Shown: positions 42,996-52,239, counted from the stretch's first letter. The stretch is DNA of 64,000 bases from Bacteroides fragilis (GCA_023664485.1 JAMPFK010000010.1:8940-72939); one strand, 5' to 3'. Notes: generated from the letters alone by a model not told the origin. Numbers and translations: made by a program.

Positions 42996-44938
42996 AAGGA
43001 ACCCCCTTTTACAAGAAATAAAGCTTCATCATAGGATAAATACTGTTTTCCGACGATCAGCACGTCCTGCTGCATGAACTCCTCCAGTTTTTTGACGAAG
43101 GGGCGCAGCAGATGGGAGGAATCCGGATCGCTTATGATTTCGGCAAGCGTTTCATTCAGCTGTGCATTCACCCTGTTGCGGCTGCGCGCATAATCGAGGA
43201 TCGCGTTGTGGGCGGCGGTATTGTCATCCAGCTCCGCTTTCAGGCGGCGGATATCCCCGGAGAGGACGTCGAACAGGCCAAGATACTGCGAATAGGAACT
43301 GGCAATATAAGTGTTCATGGAATCCCTGAATTCACCCTTCATCATCTCGCGCTGTTCATAGAAAAGGGACTGTAATTCGCGGAGCCTGTTATTGTGCTGT
43401 GCCTCCAGGCGTCGCAGCGCGTCGGCTCTGGCGGTCTCGATGCCCGCCAGGCTGGCGTCGAGCTGTTCATGGATACTCCTGACCGCCTTCTTGCGGAGAT
43501 TGTATTCTCTGAGGTCGGAAATCAGGTTGTAGCAGGGCAGCAGGTCCCTGAACGACAGGCGGAAATCGGAAAGGCCGGACATAGAGTCGGCAAAATAGTA
43601 CAGCTTCGCGCAGCCGTTTAGCTCTATATGGGTATTGATTTCAGCGATACATTCGTTGAACGCCTTCCCGGCATCCCTGTCCGCGGCGCTGATAATGGCA
43701 TTGGCGCCGAGTCCGATGATCATTCCGCCGGCTATGGAGCCGATCATGGTTCCGATCGGGCCGATGGCCGAGCCGATCGCCGCACCGGCTGCTGCCGCCG
43801 TCTGAGCCGATACGAAGCCGGCGAGCTGGCCGCCCAGATAAGCGCCGCCAAAGCCGGCGAAGGATGAGAAGGTATTGTTTACCGTATTACAAAGCAGATC
43901 ATCGGCATCGATCGTTTCGGCAACAAAGCATCGGTAAAGATCTTTGGCAAAGTCTACCGCCGTATTGGCCGCCGCCATTGGAGGGACCGCGCCGAGCGTA
44001 TTTGCGGCAATTTCCCTGCCGACGGCCTTGCCGAGCAGCTGAACGGAGCCCATGATCGCGCCGCCGCGGACGCCGCCCTCGGCGGTTCCGCACAGGATAT
44101 GCATGATGCTTTCCACAAACTGATCTTCTGACAGATTGTCCCGGTTTCTGATGACGCCGGCGATTTCCTTAATAGTCGTTAAGAGGAGCCCGGAGGCGGC
44201 GCCCGCGGCGACGGCCCTGCCGAGGTTGACTTTGTTAAGCTCGCCGTGTTTTTCGGCCGCTTTCCGATATTCCGGCGTTTCCTGGGCTTTCATGGCGTCG
44301 GCAAGCTCCGTCGCCTCTTCCGGGGTGATCGCGTCGGAGGCGATCGTCTTGTTATCGACCGTCACCCGAATCCTGTCGTTGACGCCCTGCCCGGCGCCTC
44401 CTACAAAATCTACGTTTTCATATTGGGGATTTGCCATATCTTTTGCGTAAGCCGCCGGGTCGTCATGGATCTTGGACTGATAATCGGCCGTTCGGGCTGG
44501 CTTGCTCCATGGCTGTTCCCGCGTCCATATGGAAATGTCGGTCTCCATATCGGTGCCGGAGAGGATGGAGCCGTCCGGCATGGCGCCTTTGGTGTATACG
44601 CCGAGTTTGTAGTCGGGAACCCCTTTGGCGAGGGCGTTGATCTTTAACGTATGCTTGAAATATTCTTCGGCCGCAAAGCCCTTGTATTGTACGGAGGACG
44701 TTTTGACCGGCAGGCCGGTGGTCCTGGCGATCGCGGACTGGTTCATGGCCCGCGCATAGCCGTCGATAGCGGCCTGTAAACTTGCCGTCTGCAGACCGGC
44801 CTGCGTCGCCGCACCAATTGACGTGGCGTTGCGGAGCGTATCTTTGACGGCGTCAAAAGGGCTTCCGCCGCCTGCTTCCGGTTCCGCGAAGCCGAAATCG
44901 ATATCTGAATACTCTTTTTTCCTGAGATCTTCGTTCAT
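42992..44938 (-). CDS. Glycine-zipper membrane protein with C-terminal coiled coil, first gene of the helicase operon
   Basis: ATG 44938 follows GGGAG at good spacing; frames reaching 45046 lack a ribosome site. In the 648-residue protein, residues ~40-200 are a soluble N-terminal part with the segment Y-K-G-F-A-A-E-E-Y-F. Around 245-265 is a first Gly/Ala hydrophobic helix and about 365-405 a glycine zipper (A-A-A-A-G-A-A-I-G-S-A-I-G-P-I-G and I-G-S-I-A-G-G-M-I-I-G), which packs helices in membranes or pores. Residues ~470-640 form a coiled coil. No catalytic motif. It looks like a membrane effector or scaffold coupled to a helicase, but no family name can be given. Confidence 0.65.
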   Translation of the reverse strand: MNEDLRKKEYSDIDFGFAEPEAGGGSPFDAVKDTLRNATSIGAATQAGLQTASLQAAIDGYARAMNQSAIARTTGLPVKTSSVQYKGFAAEEYFKHTLKINALAKGVPDYKLGVYTKGAMPDGSILSGTDMETDISIWTREQPWSKPARTADYQSKIHDDPAAYAKDMANPQYENVDFVGGAGQGVNDRIRVTVDNKTIASDAITPEEATELADAMKAQETPEYRKAAEKHGELNKVNLGRAVAAGAASGLLLTTIKEIAGVIRNRDNLSEDQFVESIMHILCGTAEGGVRGGAIMGSVQLLGKAVGREIAANTLGAVPPMAAANTAVDFAKDLYRCFVAETIDADDLLCNTVNNTFSSFAGFGGAYLGGQLAGFVSAQTAAAAGAAIGSAIGPIGTMIGSIAGGMIIGLGANAIISAADRDAGKAFNECIAEINTHIELNGCAKLYYFADSMSGLSDFRLSFRDLLPCYNLISDLREYNLRKKAVRSIHEQLDASLAGIETARADALRRLEAQHNNRLRELQSLFYEQREMMKGEFRDSMNTYIASSYSQYLGLFDVLSGDIRRLKAELDDNTAAHNAILDYARSRNRVNAQLNETLAEIISDPDSSHLLRPFVKKLEEFMQQDVLIVGKQYLSYDEALFLVKGGSL

Positions 44939-44975
44939 GGGGATGCTCCCTGTCATAAAAAGCTGTTTGTGATTT

Positions 44976-44981
44976 ATTATA
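44976..44981 (-). promoter_or_regulatory. Extended -10 promoter of the four-gene operon
   Basis: On the minus strand TGC-TATAAT forms an extended -10, 38 bp before the ATG at 44938. The -35 is poor. It is divergent from the promoter at 45040. Confidence 0.5.
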
Positions 44982-45039
44982 GCAAATCGGAGGGCGGAAG
45001 AAAATCGGAATATGATATTTTCATGAATTCCTCCCCGCC

Positions 45040-45069
45040 TTGACAAAGCCGTCCGCTTTATTGTATGAT
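45040..45069 (+). promoter_or_regulatory. Promoter for the envelope protein pair
   Basis: TTGACA (45040-45045) and TATGAT (45064-45069) with an 18-bp spacer; leader B follows. Confidence 0.7.
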
Positions 45070-45093
45070 GATTTCATTCGACGATAATTTGTG

Positions 45094-45130
45094 CCTGCGC
45101 CCAAATCCGCAGGCTGAGCAAGAATGGAGG
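45094..45130 (+). promoter_or_regulatory. 5' leader B, same hairpin-tail motif as leader A
   Basis: Hairpin CCTGCG, loop CCCAAATC, CGCAGG (45094-45113), then CTGAG-C-AAGAATGG (45114-45127) and GGAGG. Compared with leader A the stem bases differ but pair (covariation), while the loop core CAAAT and the tail are conserved. The ATG at 45124 lies inside this conserved block. Confidence 0.5.
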
Positions 45131-47520
45131 ATTACTATGATGACAGGCATTTTCCGGTTCCTGCCGGAAAGAATAGGGGGGGTAATAAAGGATCCCTGAA
45201 ATTCAGAATCCTGCTGGTTCTGGAAACATTGCTGTTGCTTTATGGTGTCTGCCAATATCTGTATCCGCTCCATCAATATCGTTATACAGGGTATGACCTG
45301 ACAGGGGCATACTGTAACTATCTTACTTATTCTGATGATTCCGGATTGGGCTGTTATCTGGATAAAAGCCTGATCGGGGACGAGTCTGTCGATACCAGCT
45401 GTCTTTATATTACAACTCCCTATGTGGATCTGCCGAAAGGCAGTTATCAGGTCTCCATCGTCTATGCGACGGACGATGAAAAAGGAACCTATTCCGTAAC
45501 TTCTAAATACAGGACCTACCCTGTTATTACGGGACATGAGTCGTCGAAACTTCCCCGCCGGGAACAGAGGGAAACGTTTTCTTTCTTTTCCCCGATCGCG
45601 GTAGAAGAATATCAGGTGCACGTCAATTACGGCGGGGAAGGCGCTTTGTTCGTCGAGCGCATCGAGATCTGTGAAACGAATGCGTGGAAGAATATTCTTC
45701 TGTTCTGTATCGTATTCTTTTCCCTGCTCGTCGATGGCATCCTGTGGGGATACCGGCGGCTTCCCGAAGAACGCCGGCGCAGCGCGCGCCTTACGCTGGC
45801 GCTGCTTTTTGGCCTGACAGTCTATACGAGCGTGCCGGTCTTCAGTTATTTTATGTATGAGGGAGACGATATCGCTTTTCATCTGAACAGAATCGAGGCG
45901 ATAAAATATTCTTTACAGGCGGGGCAGATTCCGAACAGGGTATCGGCCTATTGGAATAACGGCTACGGATATGCTGCGGGAGTCATGTACGGGGAGATTT
46001 TCCTGTATGTGCCGGCGCTTCTGCGGGTGCTGGGGTTTTCCGTGCAGGCGGCCTATAAAATTTATATCGTGGCGGTGAATTCTGCCACGGCCTGTATTTC
46101 TTATGTCTGTTTTCGGAAGATGTTCCAAAATGAGAAGGCGGTGTGGATTGGCTGCGTCCTGTATATGCTTGCGCCGTACCGTCTTGTGTCCGTTTTTCTG
46201 CGCGCCGCGGTGGGGGAATACACGGCGATGGCGTTCTTTCCTCTCATTTTCTACGGATTATACCGGATCTATATGGAGGATCCGGAAGGGGAGGATTACA
46301 AAAGCAATTTCTGGCCGCTGCTTCTTGGATGCAGCGGCATCTTACAGTGCCATGTCATCAGCTGCGTCATGGCGGGCGGATTTATGGGGCTTTTCTGTCT
46401 TCTTTTTATTAAAAAGACACTGCAGCCCAGACGCTTCCTGCAGCTTTGCAAGGCGGCGGCGGGAACCGTACTGGTGAATCTCTGGTTCCTGGTTCCGTTC
46501 GTGGATTATTTTCTCAAAGGGTATGCCGCCTCTTCGGATTCCACCAATGTTCTGGGACGGTTCAATGCCAACGGGGCGTTTGCGAGCCAGATGTTCTCCT
46601 TTTTCCAGGGAGGCGCCTATCCTTCTTACAGCGTCGCCGAGAGTCTGACTTATCCCAATGAAAGAAATTATACGATGGGCGTTTTTCTGCTGACGGCCTT
46701 TTGTTATCTCTGCTACCGCCTGTACCGCGGAAAAGAAAAATCGCAGGCCGTCCGCATCGGGGACTGTTGTATGGCGTTCGCGGCGTTTTCTCTGTTCATG
46801 TGTACGATATGGTTTCCCTGGGACTTTATCCAGCAGATGAACGGGCTGTTCCGTCTGATTACCCGTAACATACAGCTTCCCTGGCGCTTTCTCGGTATCA
46901 GCTGCTTTTTCCTGACGGTAACGGCCATCTGTCTTGTAACGGCGCTGCAGTCGCTGCAAAACAGGTCTGTGTATTACGGGATTCTTGCCGTTATCTGTTC
47001 TTTCGCCCTGCTTTCCGCGGATTACTTTATGTATGATTTCATGCGGAATGCGGGGTTTGGACATTACGCCGATGAGAGCGATCTGGATTCCGCTTCCGGC
47101 GGGGACGCGGAGTATCTGCCGGACGGCACGCCGCTCGATTTCTGTGAGGAATGGACGGTCGTTCCGGGCGGAGCCGTGGAGATGATAAAGCACGAATTCC
47201 AGGCAGGCGTGCATACGGTGGAATGCAGCAATCCGTCCGGGGAAGAAGGCTATGTGGACATCCCTTTTCTGCCCTATGCGGGATATGTCTGCTATGATGC
47301 GGGGACCGGCAGGAAGCTGGAGATATCGCTGGAGGAGCCGGGAAAGGTACGGGTGTTCGTGCCGGCATCCTGGCGCGGGAGCTTTACGCTCGTCTTTCGG
47401 GAAGCCTGGTATTGGAGAGCTGCGGAGTTTATTTCCATCCTGAGCCTGTCTGCAGGCGCCGCGCGGCTTTTATATCGTAAAAAATATGTATCGATACGAA
47501 GGAGGACATCTCATGAATAG
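45124..47520 (+). CDS. Large multi-TM envelope protein (YfhO / PTPS-related membrane family)
   Basis: The 798-codon frame encodes a helix at about 28-46, an extracytoplasmic beta-rich segment to ~190, about a dozen more helices, and a C-terminal extracellular beta domain with a final helix. D-D-I-A-F-H-L-N-R at about 247 is the acidic loop typical of GT-C/6-pyruvoyl-tetrahydropterin-synthase-related membrane proteins, which act on lipid-linked sugars. The ATG at 45124 has no ribosome site and sits in the leader motif; GGAGG instead serves the ATG at 45137, whose frame needs one extra G in the G7 run (45176-45182). The gene may thus be phase-off or frameshifted. It overlaps the next gene by 8 bp. 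Confidence 0.75.
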   Translation: MEDYYDDRHFPVPAGKNRGGNKGSLKFRILLVLETLLLLYGVCQYLYPLHQYRYTGYDLTGAYCNYLTYSDDSGLGCYLDKSLIGDESVDTSCLYITTPYVDLPKGSYQVSIVYATDDEKGTYSVTSKYRTYPVITGHESSKLPRREQRETFSFFSPIAVEEYQVHVNYGGEGALFVERIEICETNAWKNILLFCIVFFSLLVDGILWGYRRLPEERRRSARLTLALLFGLTVYTSVPVFSYFMYEGDDIAFHLNRIEAIKYSLQAGQIPNRVSAYWNNGYGYAAGVMYGEIFLYVPALLRVLGFSVQAAYKIYIVAVNSATACISYVCFRKMFQNEKAVWIGCVLYMLAPYRLVSVFLRAAVGEYTAMAFFPLIFYGLYRIYMEDPEGEDYKSNFWPLLLGCSGILQCHVISCVMAGGFMGLFCLLFIKKTLQPRRFLQLCKAAAGTVLVNLWFLVPFVDYFLKGYAASSDSTNVLGRFNANGAFASQMFSFFQGGAYPSYSVAESLTYPNERNYTMGVFLLTAFCYLCYRLYRGKEKSQAVRIGDCCMAFAAFSLFMCTIWFPWDFIQQMNGLFRLITRNIQLPWRFLGISCFFLTVTAICLVTALQSLQNRSVYYGILAVICSFALLSADYFMYDFMRNAGFGHYADESDLDSASGGDAEYLPDGTPLDFCEEWTVVPGGAVEMIKHEFQAGVHTVECSNPSGEEGYVDIPFLPYAGYVCYDAGTGRKLEISLEEPGKVRVFVPASWRGSFTLVFREAWYWRAAEFISILSLSAGAARLLYRKKYVSIRRRTSHE

Positions 47521-49096
47521 CCCAAAATGCCGTACGCTGTTATTCCGTCTGATCGCGGCCGTTTTCACGGTTTTTATCGGAATGCTCGCCGTGATGGCCG
47601 TTTTTATCCATTGTGAAACGAATATTTATGATTACGGGCACTCCAAAACGATTACGGGACATACGCCGTATCTGTATCTTGGTCTCGCCGTTTCCGGATG
47701 TGCCGCAGTCATGCTGTTGTGTGCGTTTCTGGAGCGGATTACGGTCTGGGCGGAGGAATGTAAAAAAATCAGCCGCATTGTTTTCTTCTCATGCGGGGCG
47801 GTAATCGCGCTGACGGGCATTTTCTGGATCGCATTCAACGATGAAGCACCTTTTTACGATCAGTACAATGTCTATCAGGAAGCGAGAAGGCTTGCAGGCG
47901 CATTGGATGAGCCTTACGATGTGGGGTATTTTTCCGTTTTTCACAGGAACAGGGGGATTGCGCTGGCGGTGGCTGCGGCGGTCGGGCTGTTCGGCGATCA
48001 TCTGTATTCGTTCCAGATCCTGAACCTGCTCGCGGTGCTCGTGATCTATTATTGTATCAGCAAAGGCGCGGGGCTGCTTTTTCACAATCCTGTCATCGAA
48101 ATGCTGACGTCTTTTCTGCTGATGCTTTTCTATCCGTTGACCGTTTATATGACGTTCATTTACGGAACGTTATTATCGATCGCGTTTACCTCTGTCGGGC
48201 TCTATGCGGCCGCGGCATGGCAGGAAACGGGAAAAATCCGCTATGCTGTGATGCTTGTAATCGCTTTCCCGCTCGGCATCCTGATGCACCAGTCCGCGGC
48301 GATCGGTCTGATGGCAGCGGCGGTATATCTTCTGCTGGACGGCAGGAAAGGGCGTTTATCCCAAAACATCATCATCATCGTCATAGCGGCGGGGATGGTA
48401 TTTGGTTCTATGAAAGCGGTTAATTTTATATATACGGAAATAACGGGAGTGCCCAGGGACGCCGATTCGATTCCCGTGACCTGTACGATCTATATGGGCC
48501 TGACATCGACGGAGGGCTCCGGCGGGCCGGGCAGCCAGGACGGCTCCTACGGGGATATTTTCGTGGAGAATAACCGCGACGGAGCAGCCGCGAACCGGGA
48601 TGCCATACAGCGCATTCTCACCGTGGCGGAGGAATATCTGACGGGTGAACGGAGCCTCAGGTTCTTTTTGGAAAAAACGGAATATCAATGGCTGGATCCT
48701 ACCTTTGGCGCGCGTAAGATCATCAGGATGGAGAGCGTGGAAGAGGGAACGATGGCGCATGCGGAGGCGTTTACGGCATTTTACAACAGTCCCTTTCGGA
48801 CGCTCCTCTTTAAACTCTCGATCGGCGGTATGCTGCTTTTGTACTGCACCGCGCTGCTTACGGGAGGCTTTGCGGCATATGATGTGAAAAAATATCCGCT
48901 CATGGCGCTGTTTCAGCTGTATATCATCGGCGGAAGCCTTTTCCAGCTTCTGTGGGAGTCCTTATCGAGATACTGCCTCGGCTATTATATATGGCTGATA
49001 CCGATGTCGGCGGCGGGCATGTATATGCTTTACCGCAGGTGCAGGGATTTTCTGGCCTCGCGGGAGGAAAAAAGGTTTCAAAAGCGTAAAAAATAA
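47513..49096 (+). CDS. Multi-TM GT-C-like membrane protein
   Basis: ATG 47513 follows AAGGAGG and overlaps the upstream stop. The ~527-residue protein has about 12 hydrophobic helices and the acidic loop N-D-E-A-P-F-Y-D-Q-Y near residue 115, the position of the catalytic DxD/E in dolichyl-phosphate-type GT-C glycosyltransferases. An extracellular insert of about 100 residues lies at 325-430. It probably transfers sugars from a lipid carrier to a cell-surface polymer with the preceding protein; the acceptor is not known. Confidence 0.7.
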   Translation: MNSPKCRTLLFRLIAAVFTVFIGMLAVMAVFIHCETNIYDYGHSKTITGHTPYLYLGLAVSGCAAVMLLCAFLERITVWAEECKKISRIVFFSCGAVIALTGIFWIAFNDEAPFYDQYNVYQEARRLAGALDEPYDVGYFSVFHRNRGIALAVAAAVGLFGDHLYSFQILNLLAVLVIYYCISKGAGLLFHNPVIEMLTSFLLMLFYPLTVYMTFIYGTLLSIAFTSVGLYAAAAWQETGKIRYAVMLVIAFPLGILMHQSAAIGLMAAAVYLLLDGRKGRLSQNIIIIVIAAGMVFGSMKAVNFIYTEITGVPRDADSIPVTCTIYMGLTSTEGSGGPGSQDGSYGDIFVENNRDGAAANRDAIQRILTVAEEYLTGERSLRFFLEKTEYQWLDPTFGARKIIRMESVEEGTMAHAEAFTAFYNSPFRTLLFKLSIGGMLLLYCTALLTGGFAAYDVKKYPLMALFQLYIIGGSLFQLLWESLSRYCLGYYIWLIPMSAAGMYMLYRRCRDFLASREEKRFQKRKK

Positions 49097-49133
49097 GGCT
49101 GGGCAGGCGTCATTTTTTAGTACATTTTCCGTA

Positions 49134-49162
49134 TTGTCAAAAAAATATCAATGTGGTATGAT
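49134..49162 (+). promoter_or_regulatory. Promoter of the pantothenate/CoA operon
   Basis: TTGTCA (49134-49139) and TATGAT (49157-49162), 17-bp spacer. A small hairpin TCTCTT/AAGAGA (49177-49191) follows just before the ribosome site. Confidence 0.7.
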
Positions 49163-49214
49163 TACACCGTATTGTATCTCTTAATAAGAGAATAATAACA
49201 GGAGGAAACGTACC

Positions 49215-50045
49215 ATGAAAAATGAAAAAACCTATGAACTGGTGCTGACGGCACTGTTCACCGCCATCATTGTGATTATGGCATTCACACCGCTGGGATA
49301 TATCCCGCTCGTCGTGATCAACGCGACGATCATTCACATCCCGGTCATCTTGGGAGCGCTATTTCTCGGACCGAAGAAAGGTGCATTTTTAGGATTCGTA
49401 TTTGGTTTCACAAGTTTTATCAACAACACATTTAAAGCAGTTACGCCATCGGCCTTTGTCTTTTCGCCGGTGCTTGCGGTAAATGTCGTAGGAATCTCCG
49501 GCATTTTTAAGAGCCTCTATATTTGCTTCGTGCCGCGGATTCTGGTCGGCGTCGTTCCGTACTATGTGTATCGCCTGATACATAAGCTGCTAAAAGGCGG
49601 ACAGAAGGCATGGCGTATTGTCATAAACCTCGCGGCGGCCTTGATTCTGCTGTTTTCTCTGCATGCATTGCTGAACCGCATGCTGCAGGACAAAATGAGC
49701 GAAAGCCTTTGTATGACGATCAGCCTTGTATCGGGAATTGCGGCGGGCGTACTTCTCTTTTCGGTATTGACATTTGCAGGATATAAGAAGGGCTCCGCCA
49801 ATATTGCGCTCGCTTATGCCGGGCTTTCCGGCGCGTTCACGAATACGCTGCTCGTCATGAGCGGTATCCTTATCCTGTATCAGGATGCTTACGCGCAGGC
49901 CCTCGGCATCGCGGGAGAAGCGGTGTTCGACACGATCATGGGCATTATCAGCTTTAACGGCGTCGTGGAGGCGGTCGTTGCGGCGGTCATCGCGGCGGGC
50001 GTGGGGCTGGCGTTGATGAAGGTGAAGCCCGTTAAAGGCATGTAA
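49215..50045 (+). CDS. panT: ECF transporter S component, probable pantothenate (PanT)
   Basis: The 276-residue membrane protein has the ECF S-component N-terminus (L-T-A-L-F-T-A-I-I-V-I-M-A-F) with the AxxxA-like helix that binds the T subunit, then six helices. P-L-G-Y-I-P and V-I-N-A-T-I-I-H-I-P-V-I fit the group placed next to coenzyme A genes. Because coaX and coaBC follow, the vitamin is inferred to be pantothenate. It needs shared EcfT/EcfA subunits encoded elsewhere. ATG 49215 follows ACAGGAGG. Confidence 0.8.
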   Translation: MKNEKTYELVLTALFTAIIVIMAFTPLGYIPLVVINATIIHIPVILGALFLGPKKGAFLGFVFGFTSFINNTFKAVTPSAFVFSPVLAVNVVGISGIFKSLYICFVPRILVGVVPYYVYRLIHKLLKGGQKAWRIVINLAAALILLFSLHALLNRMLQDKMSESLCMTISLVSGIAAGVLLFSVLTFAGYKKGSANIALAYAGLSGAFTNTLLVMSGILILYQDAYAQALGIAGEAVFDTIMGIISFNGVVEAVVAAVIAAGVGLALMKVKPVKGM

Positions 50046-50137
50046 GGCGCCGGCGTATGACTGGCGGGGCCGCAGGCGGTCGTCAGGAACCGTCCGGGTA
50101 AATTGCGAAGCAATTTTCAGGAAAGGAAAGTAGAAAA

Positions 50138-50905
50138 ATGATTCTGGCAGTAGATATCGGCAATACTAATATTGTTATCGGTTGTATGGAACGGGAGAAA
50201 ATTTATTTTGTGGAGAGGGCCTCGACCAATATCGGCAAGACCGAACTGGAGTATGCCGTGGAGTTCAAGACGCTTTTGGAACTGTATAAAATCGATATGA
50301 AGGAGATTACCGGCTGTATCGTGGCTTCCGTCGTGCCGCCGCTGACGAATATCGTCAAGGCTTCCGTTGAGAAGCTTCTGCACGTTACGCCGCTTCTCGT
50401 GGGGCCCGGCGTAAAAACGGGGCTGAATATTCTGATGGATAATCCGGCTCAGGTAGGCTCCGACCTGATCGTTAATGCGGTGGCGGGTTTACAGTATTAC
50501 GGCGCGCCGATTATTTTAATCGATATGGGGACCGCGACGACGATCAGCGTGGTGGACGATAAGAGAAATTACATCGGCGGCATGATTCTGCCGGGCGTTA
50601 AGGTCTCCCTGGATTCCCTTGTCACCCGGACTTCCCAGCTGCCCAGGATCAGTCTGGAAGCGCCGAAAAAGGTCATCGGCAAAAATACCATCGACTGTAT
50701 GAAGAGCGGTATCGTGATGGGGCAGGCGGCCTGTCTGGACGGCATGATCGAGCGCATCCGGGAAGAACTCGGCTATCGGGCGGCAGTCGTTGCGACCGGC
50801 GGGCTGGCGGGCAGCATCGTGCCGCACTGTAAACAGGAAATTATCCATGATAACGAGCTGACGCTGAAAGGGCTCGGCCTTATTTATTGGAAGAACGCTG
50901 ATTAG
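50138..50905 (+). CDS. coaX: Type III pantothenate kinase
   Basis: The 255-residue enzyme phosphorylates pantothenate in the first step of CoA synthesis and belongs to the ASKHA fold. Motifs: A-V-D-I-G-N-T-N (phosphate 1 loop), G-S-D-L-I-V-N-A-V-A-G (pantothenate site) and I-D-M-G-T-A-T-T (phosphate 2). ATG 50138 follows AGGAAAGGAAAG. It is encoded 92 bp after the transporter and 13 bp before coaBC, so import and the next three steps are in one unit. Confidence 0.95.
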   Translation: MILAVDIGNTNIVIGCMEREKIYFVERASTNIGKTELEYAVEFKTLLELYKIDMKEITGCIVASVVPPLTNIVKASVEKLLHVTPLLVGPGVKTGLNILMDNPAQVGSDLIVNAVAGLQYYGAPIILIDMGTATTISVVDDKRNYIGGMILPGVKVSLDSLVTRTSQLPRISLEAPKKVIGKNTIDCMKSGIVMGQAACLDGMIERIREELGYRAAVVATGGLAGSIVPHCKQEIIHDNELTLKGLGLIYWKNAD

Positions 50906-50918
50906 AGAGGAAAAAAGA

Positions 50919-52112
50919 ATGCTGCAGGGAAAACATATCGTGCTCGGCGTGACGGGCAGCATTGCGGCTTATAAGATCGTGCCGCTCGCCAGCATGTTAA
51001 AAAAGCGCGGCGCGGATATTACGGTCATTATGACGCGGAACGCCGCGAATTTCATCAATCCGATCACCTTTGAGAGCCTGACGGGCAATAAATGTCTGAC
51101 CGATACGTTCGATCGGAATTTTCAGCACAGCGTAGAACATGTATCGCTGGCGAAACAGGCGGATGCGGTGTTAGTCGCGCCGGCTTCCGCCAACGTGATC
51201 GCGAAGGCGGCGCATGGCATAGCGGACGATATGCTGACGACGACGCTGCTTGCCTGCCAGTGTCCTAAAATCTTTGCGCCCGCCATGAATACGCGGATGT
51301 ATCAGAATCCCATCGTGCAGGATAATATGAAGATCCTGCGAAGCTACGGCATGGAAGTGATCGCGCCGGCTTCCGGGTATCTCGCCTGCGGCGATACCGG
51401 AGAGGGGAAGATGCCGGAACCGGAGCTTTTGCTGGAATATATCGTTAAGGCGCTGGCGCCGAAGGATATGCGGGGCTTCCGGGTATTGGTGACGGCCGGT
51501 GCAACGAGAGAGAAAATCGATCCTGTGCGTTATATCACGAACCATTCCACCGGAAAGATGGGCTATGCGATTGCCAGAGCGGCGATGCTGCGCGGCGCGG
51601 AAGTGACATTAGTGACCGGAAAGACGGAGCTGGAGCCGCCGATGGGCGTATGCGTGATTGAAGCCGAATCCGCGGCGGATATGGCGGAGGCGGTCAAAGG
51701 CTGTGCCGGCACACAGGATATCATTATCAAGGCGGCGGCAGTGGCGGATTACCGTCCGAAATACGCGGCCGATGAGAAGATAAAGAAAGAAGACGGCGGA
51801 CTGTCATTGGAACTGGAACGCACCGAGGATATTCTCGGTTACCTCGGCGCGCATAAAAAGAAAGGCCAGTTCCTGTGCGGTTTTTCGATGGAAACGGAAA
51901 ATATGCTGGAAAATTCCGGAAGGAAGCTGGAAAAGAAGCATCTGGATCTGATCGTGGCCAATAACCTGAAACAGGCCGGAGCGGGCTTCGGTACGGATAC
52001 CAATATCGTGACGCTGATATCCCCAAAAGATACGATACAGCTTCCGATCATGAGCAAGGAAGCGGTAGCCGATAAGCTGCTCACCTGTATTTTAGAGTTA
52101 AAGGGGTTATAG
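50919..52112 (+). CDS. coaBC: Bifunctional phosphopantothenoylcysteine synthetase/decarboxylase
   Basis: Residues ~1-180 form the FMN-dependent decarboxylase CoaC (G-S-I-A-A-Y-K, P-A-S-A-N-V-I-A-K and P-A-M-N-T-R-M), and ~185-397 form the synthetase CoaB (T-A-G-A-T-R-E-K-I-D-P-V-R-Y-I-T-N, then A-A-V-A-D-Y and K-K-H-L-D-L-I-V-A-N). The length is normal at 397 residues. The TAG stop at 52110-52112 lies within the left end of a MITE-like element, so the insertion replaced the native end by at most a few codons. Confidence 0.95.
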   Translation: MLQGKHIVLGVTGSIAAYKIVPLASMLKKRGADITVIMTRNAANFINPITFESLTGNKCLTDTFDRNFQHSVEHVSLAKQADAVLVAPASANVIAKAAHGIADDMLTTTLLACQCPKIFAPAMNTRMYQNPIVQDNMKILRSYGMEVIAPASGYLACGDTGEGKMPEPELLLEYIVKALAPKDMRGFRVLVTAGATREKIDPVRYITNHSTGKMGYAIARAAMLRGAEVTLVTGKTELEPPMGVCVIEAESAADMAEAVKGCAGTQDIIIKAAAVADYRPKYAADEKIKKEDGGLSLELERTEDILGYLGAHKKKGQFLCGFSMETENMLENSGRKLEKKHLDLIVANNLKQAGAGFGTDTNIVTLISPKDTIQLPIMSKEAVADKLLTCILELKGL

Positions 52113-52210
52113 TTAACGACATTAAAAACTGCCATTTCAGCCTTGCAAAAGCTTGCGTATATGGCTTTTGTAAAAGATGGGACGTGCAATTTGTTATGTC
52201 GTTTACTATA
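52108..52210. mobile_element. MITE-like element 1 (103 bp)
   Basis: Terminal inverted repeats TATAGTTAACGACAT and ATGTCGTTTACTATA match at 14 of 15 positions, and the outer TA pair can be the target duplication of IS630/Tc1-mariner-type transposition. The interior forms a second hairpin with TTGCAAAAGC/GCTTTTGTAA. No transposase gene. A near-identical-size copy lies at 52861. Confidence 0.75.
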
Positions 52211-52239
52211 GAATAAAGAAAGGCGGGGTACTGGAATTT

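Noticed and set aside
45124..45126. ATG 45124 as the obvious start of the envelope protein.
   Set aside because: It has no ribosome site and belongs to a leader block that is non-coding in the other copy; kept only as the frame boundary.
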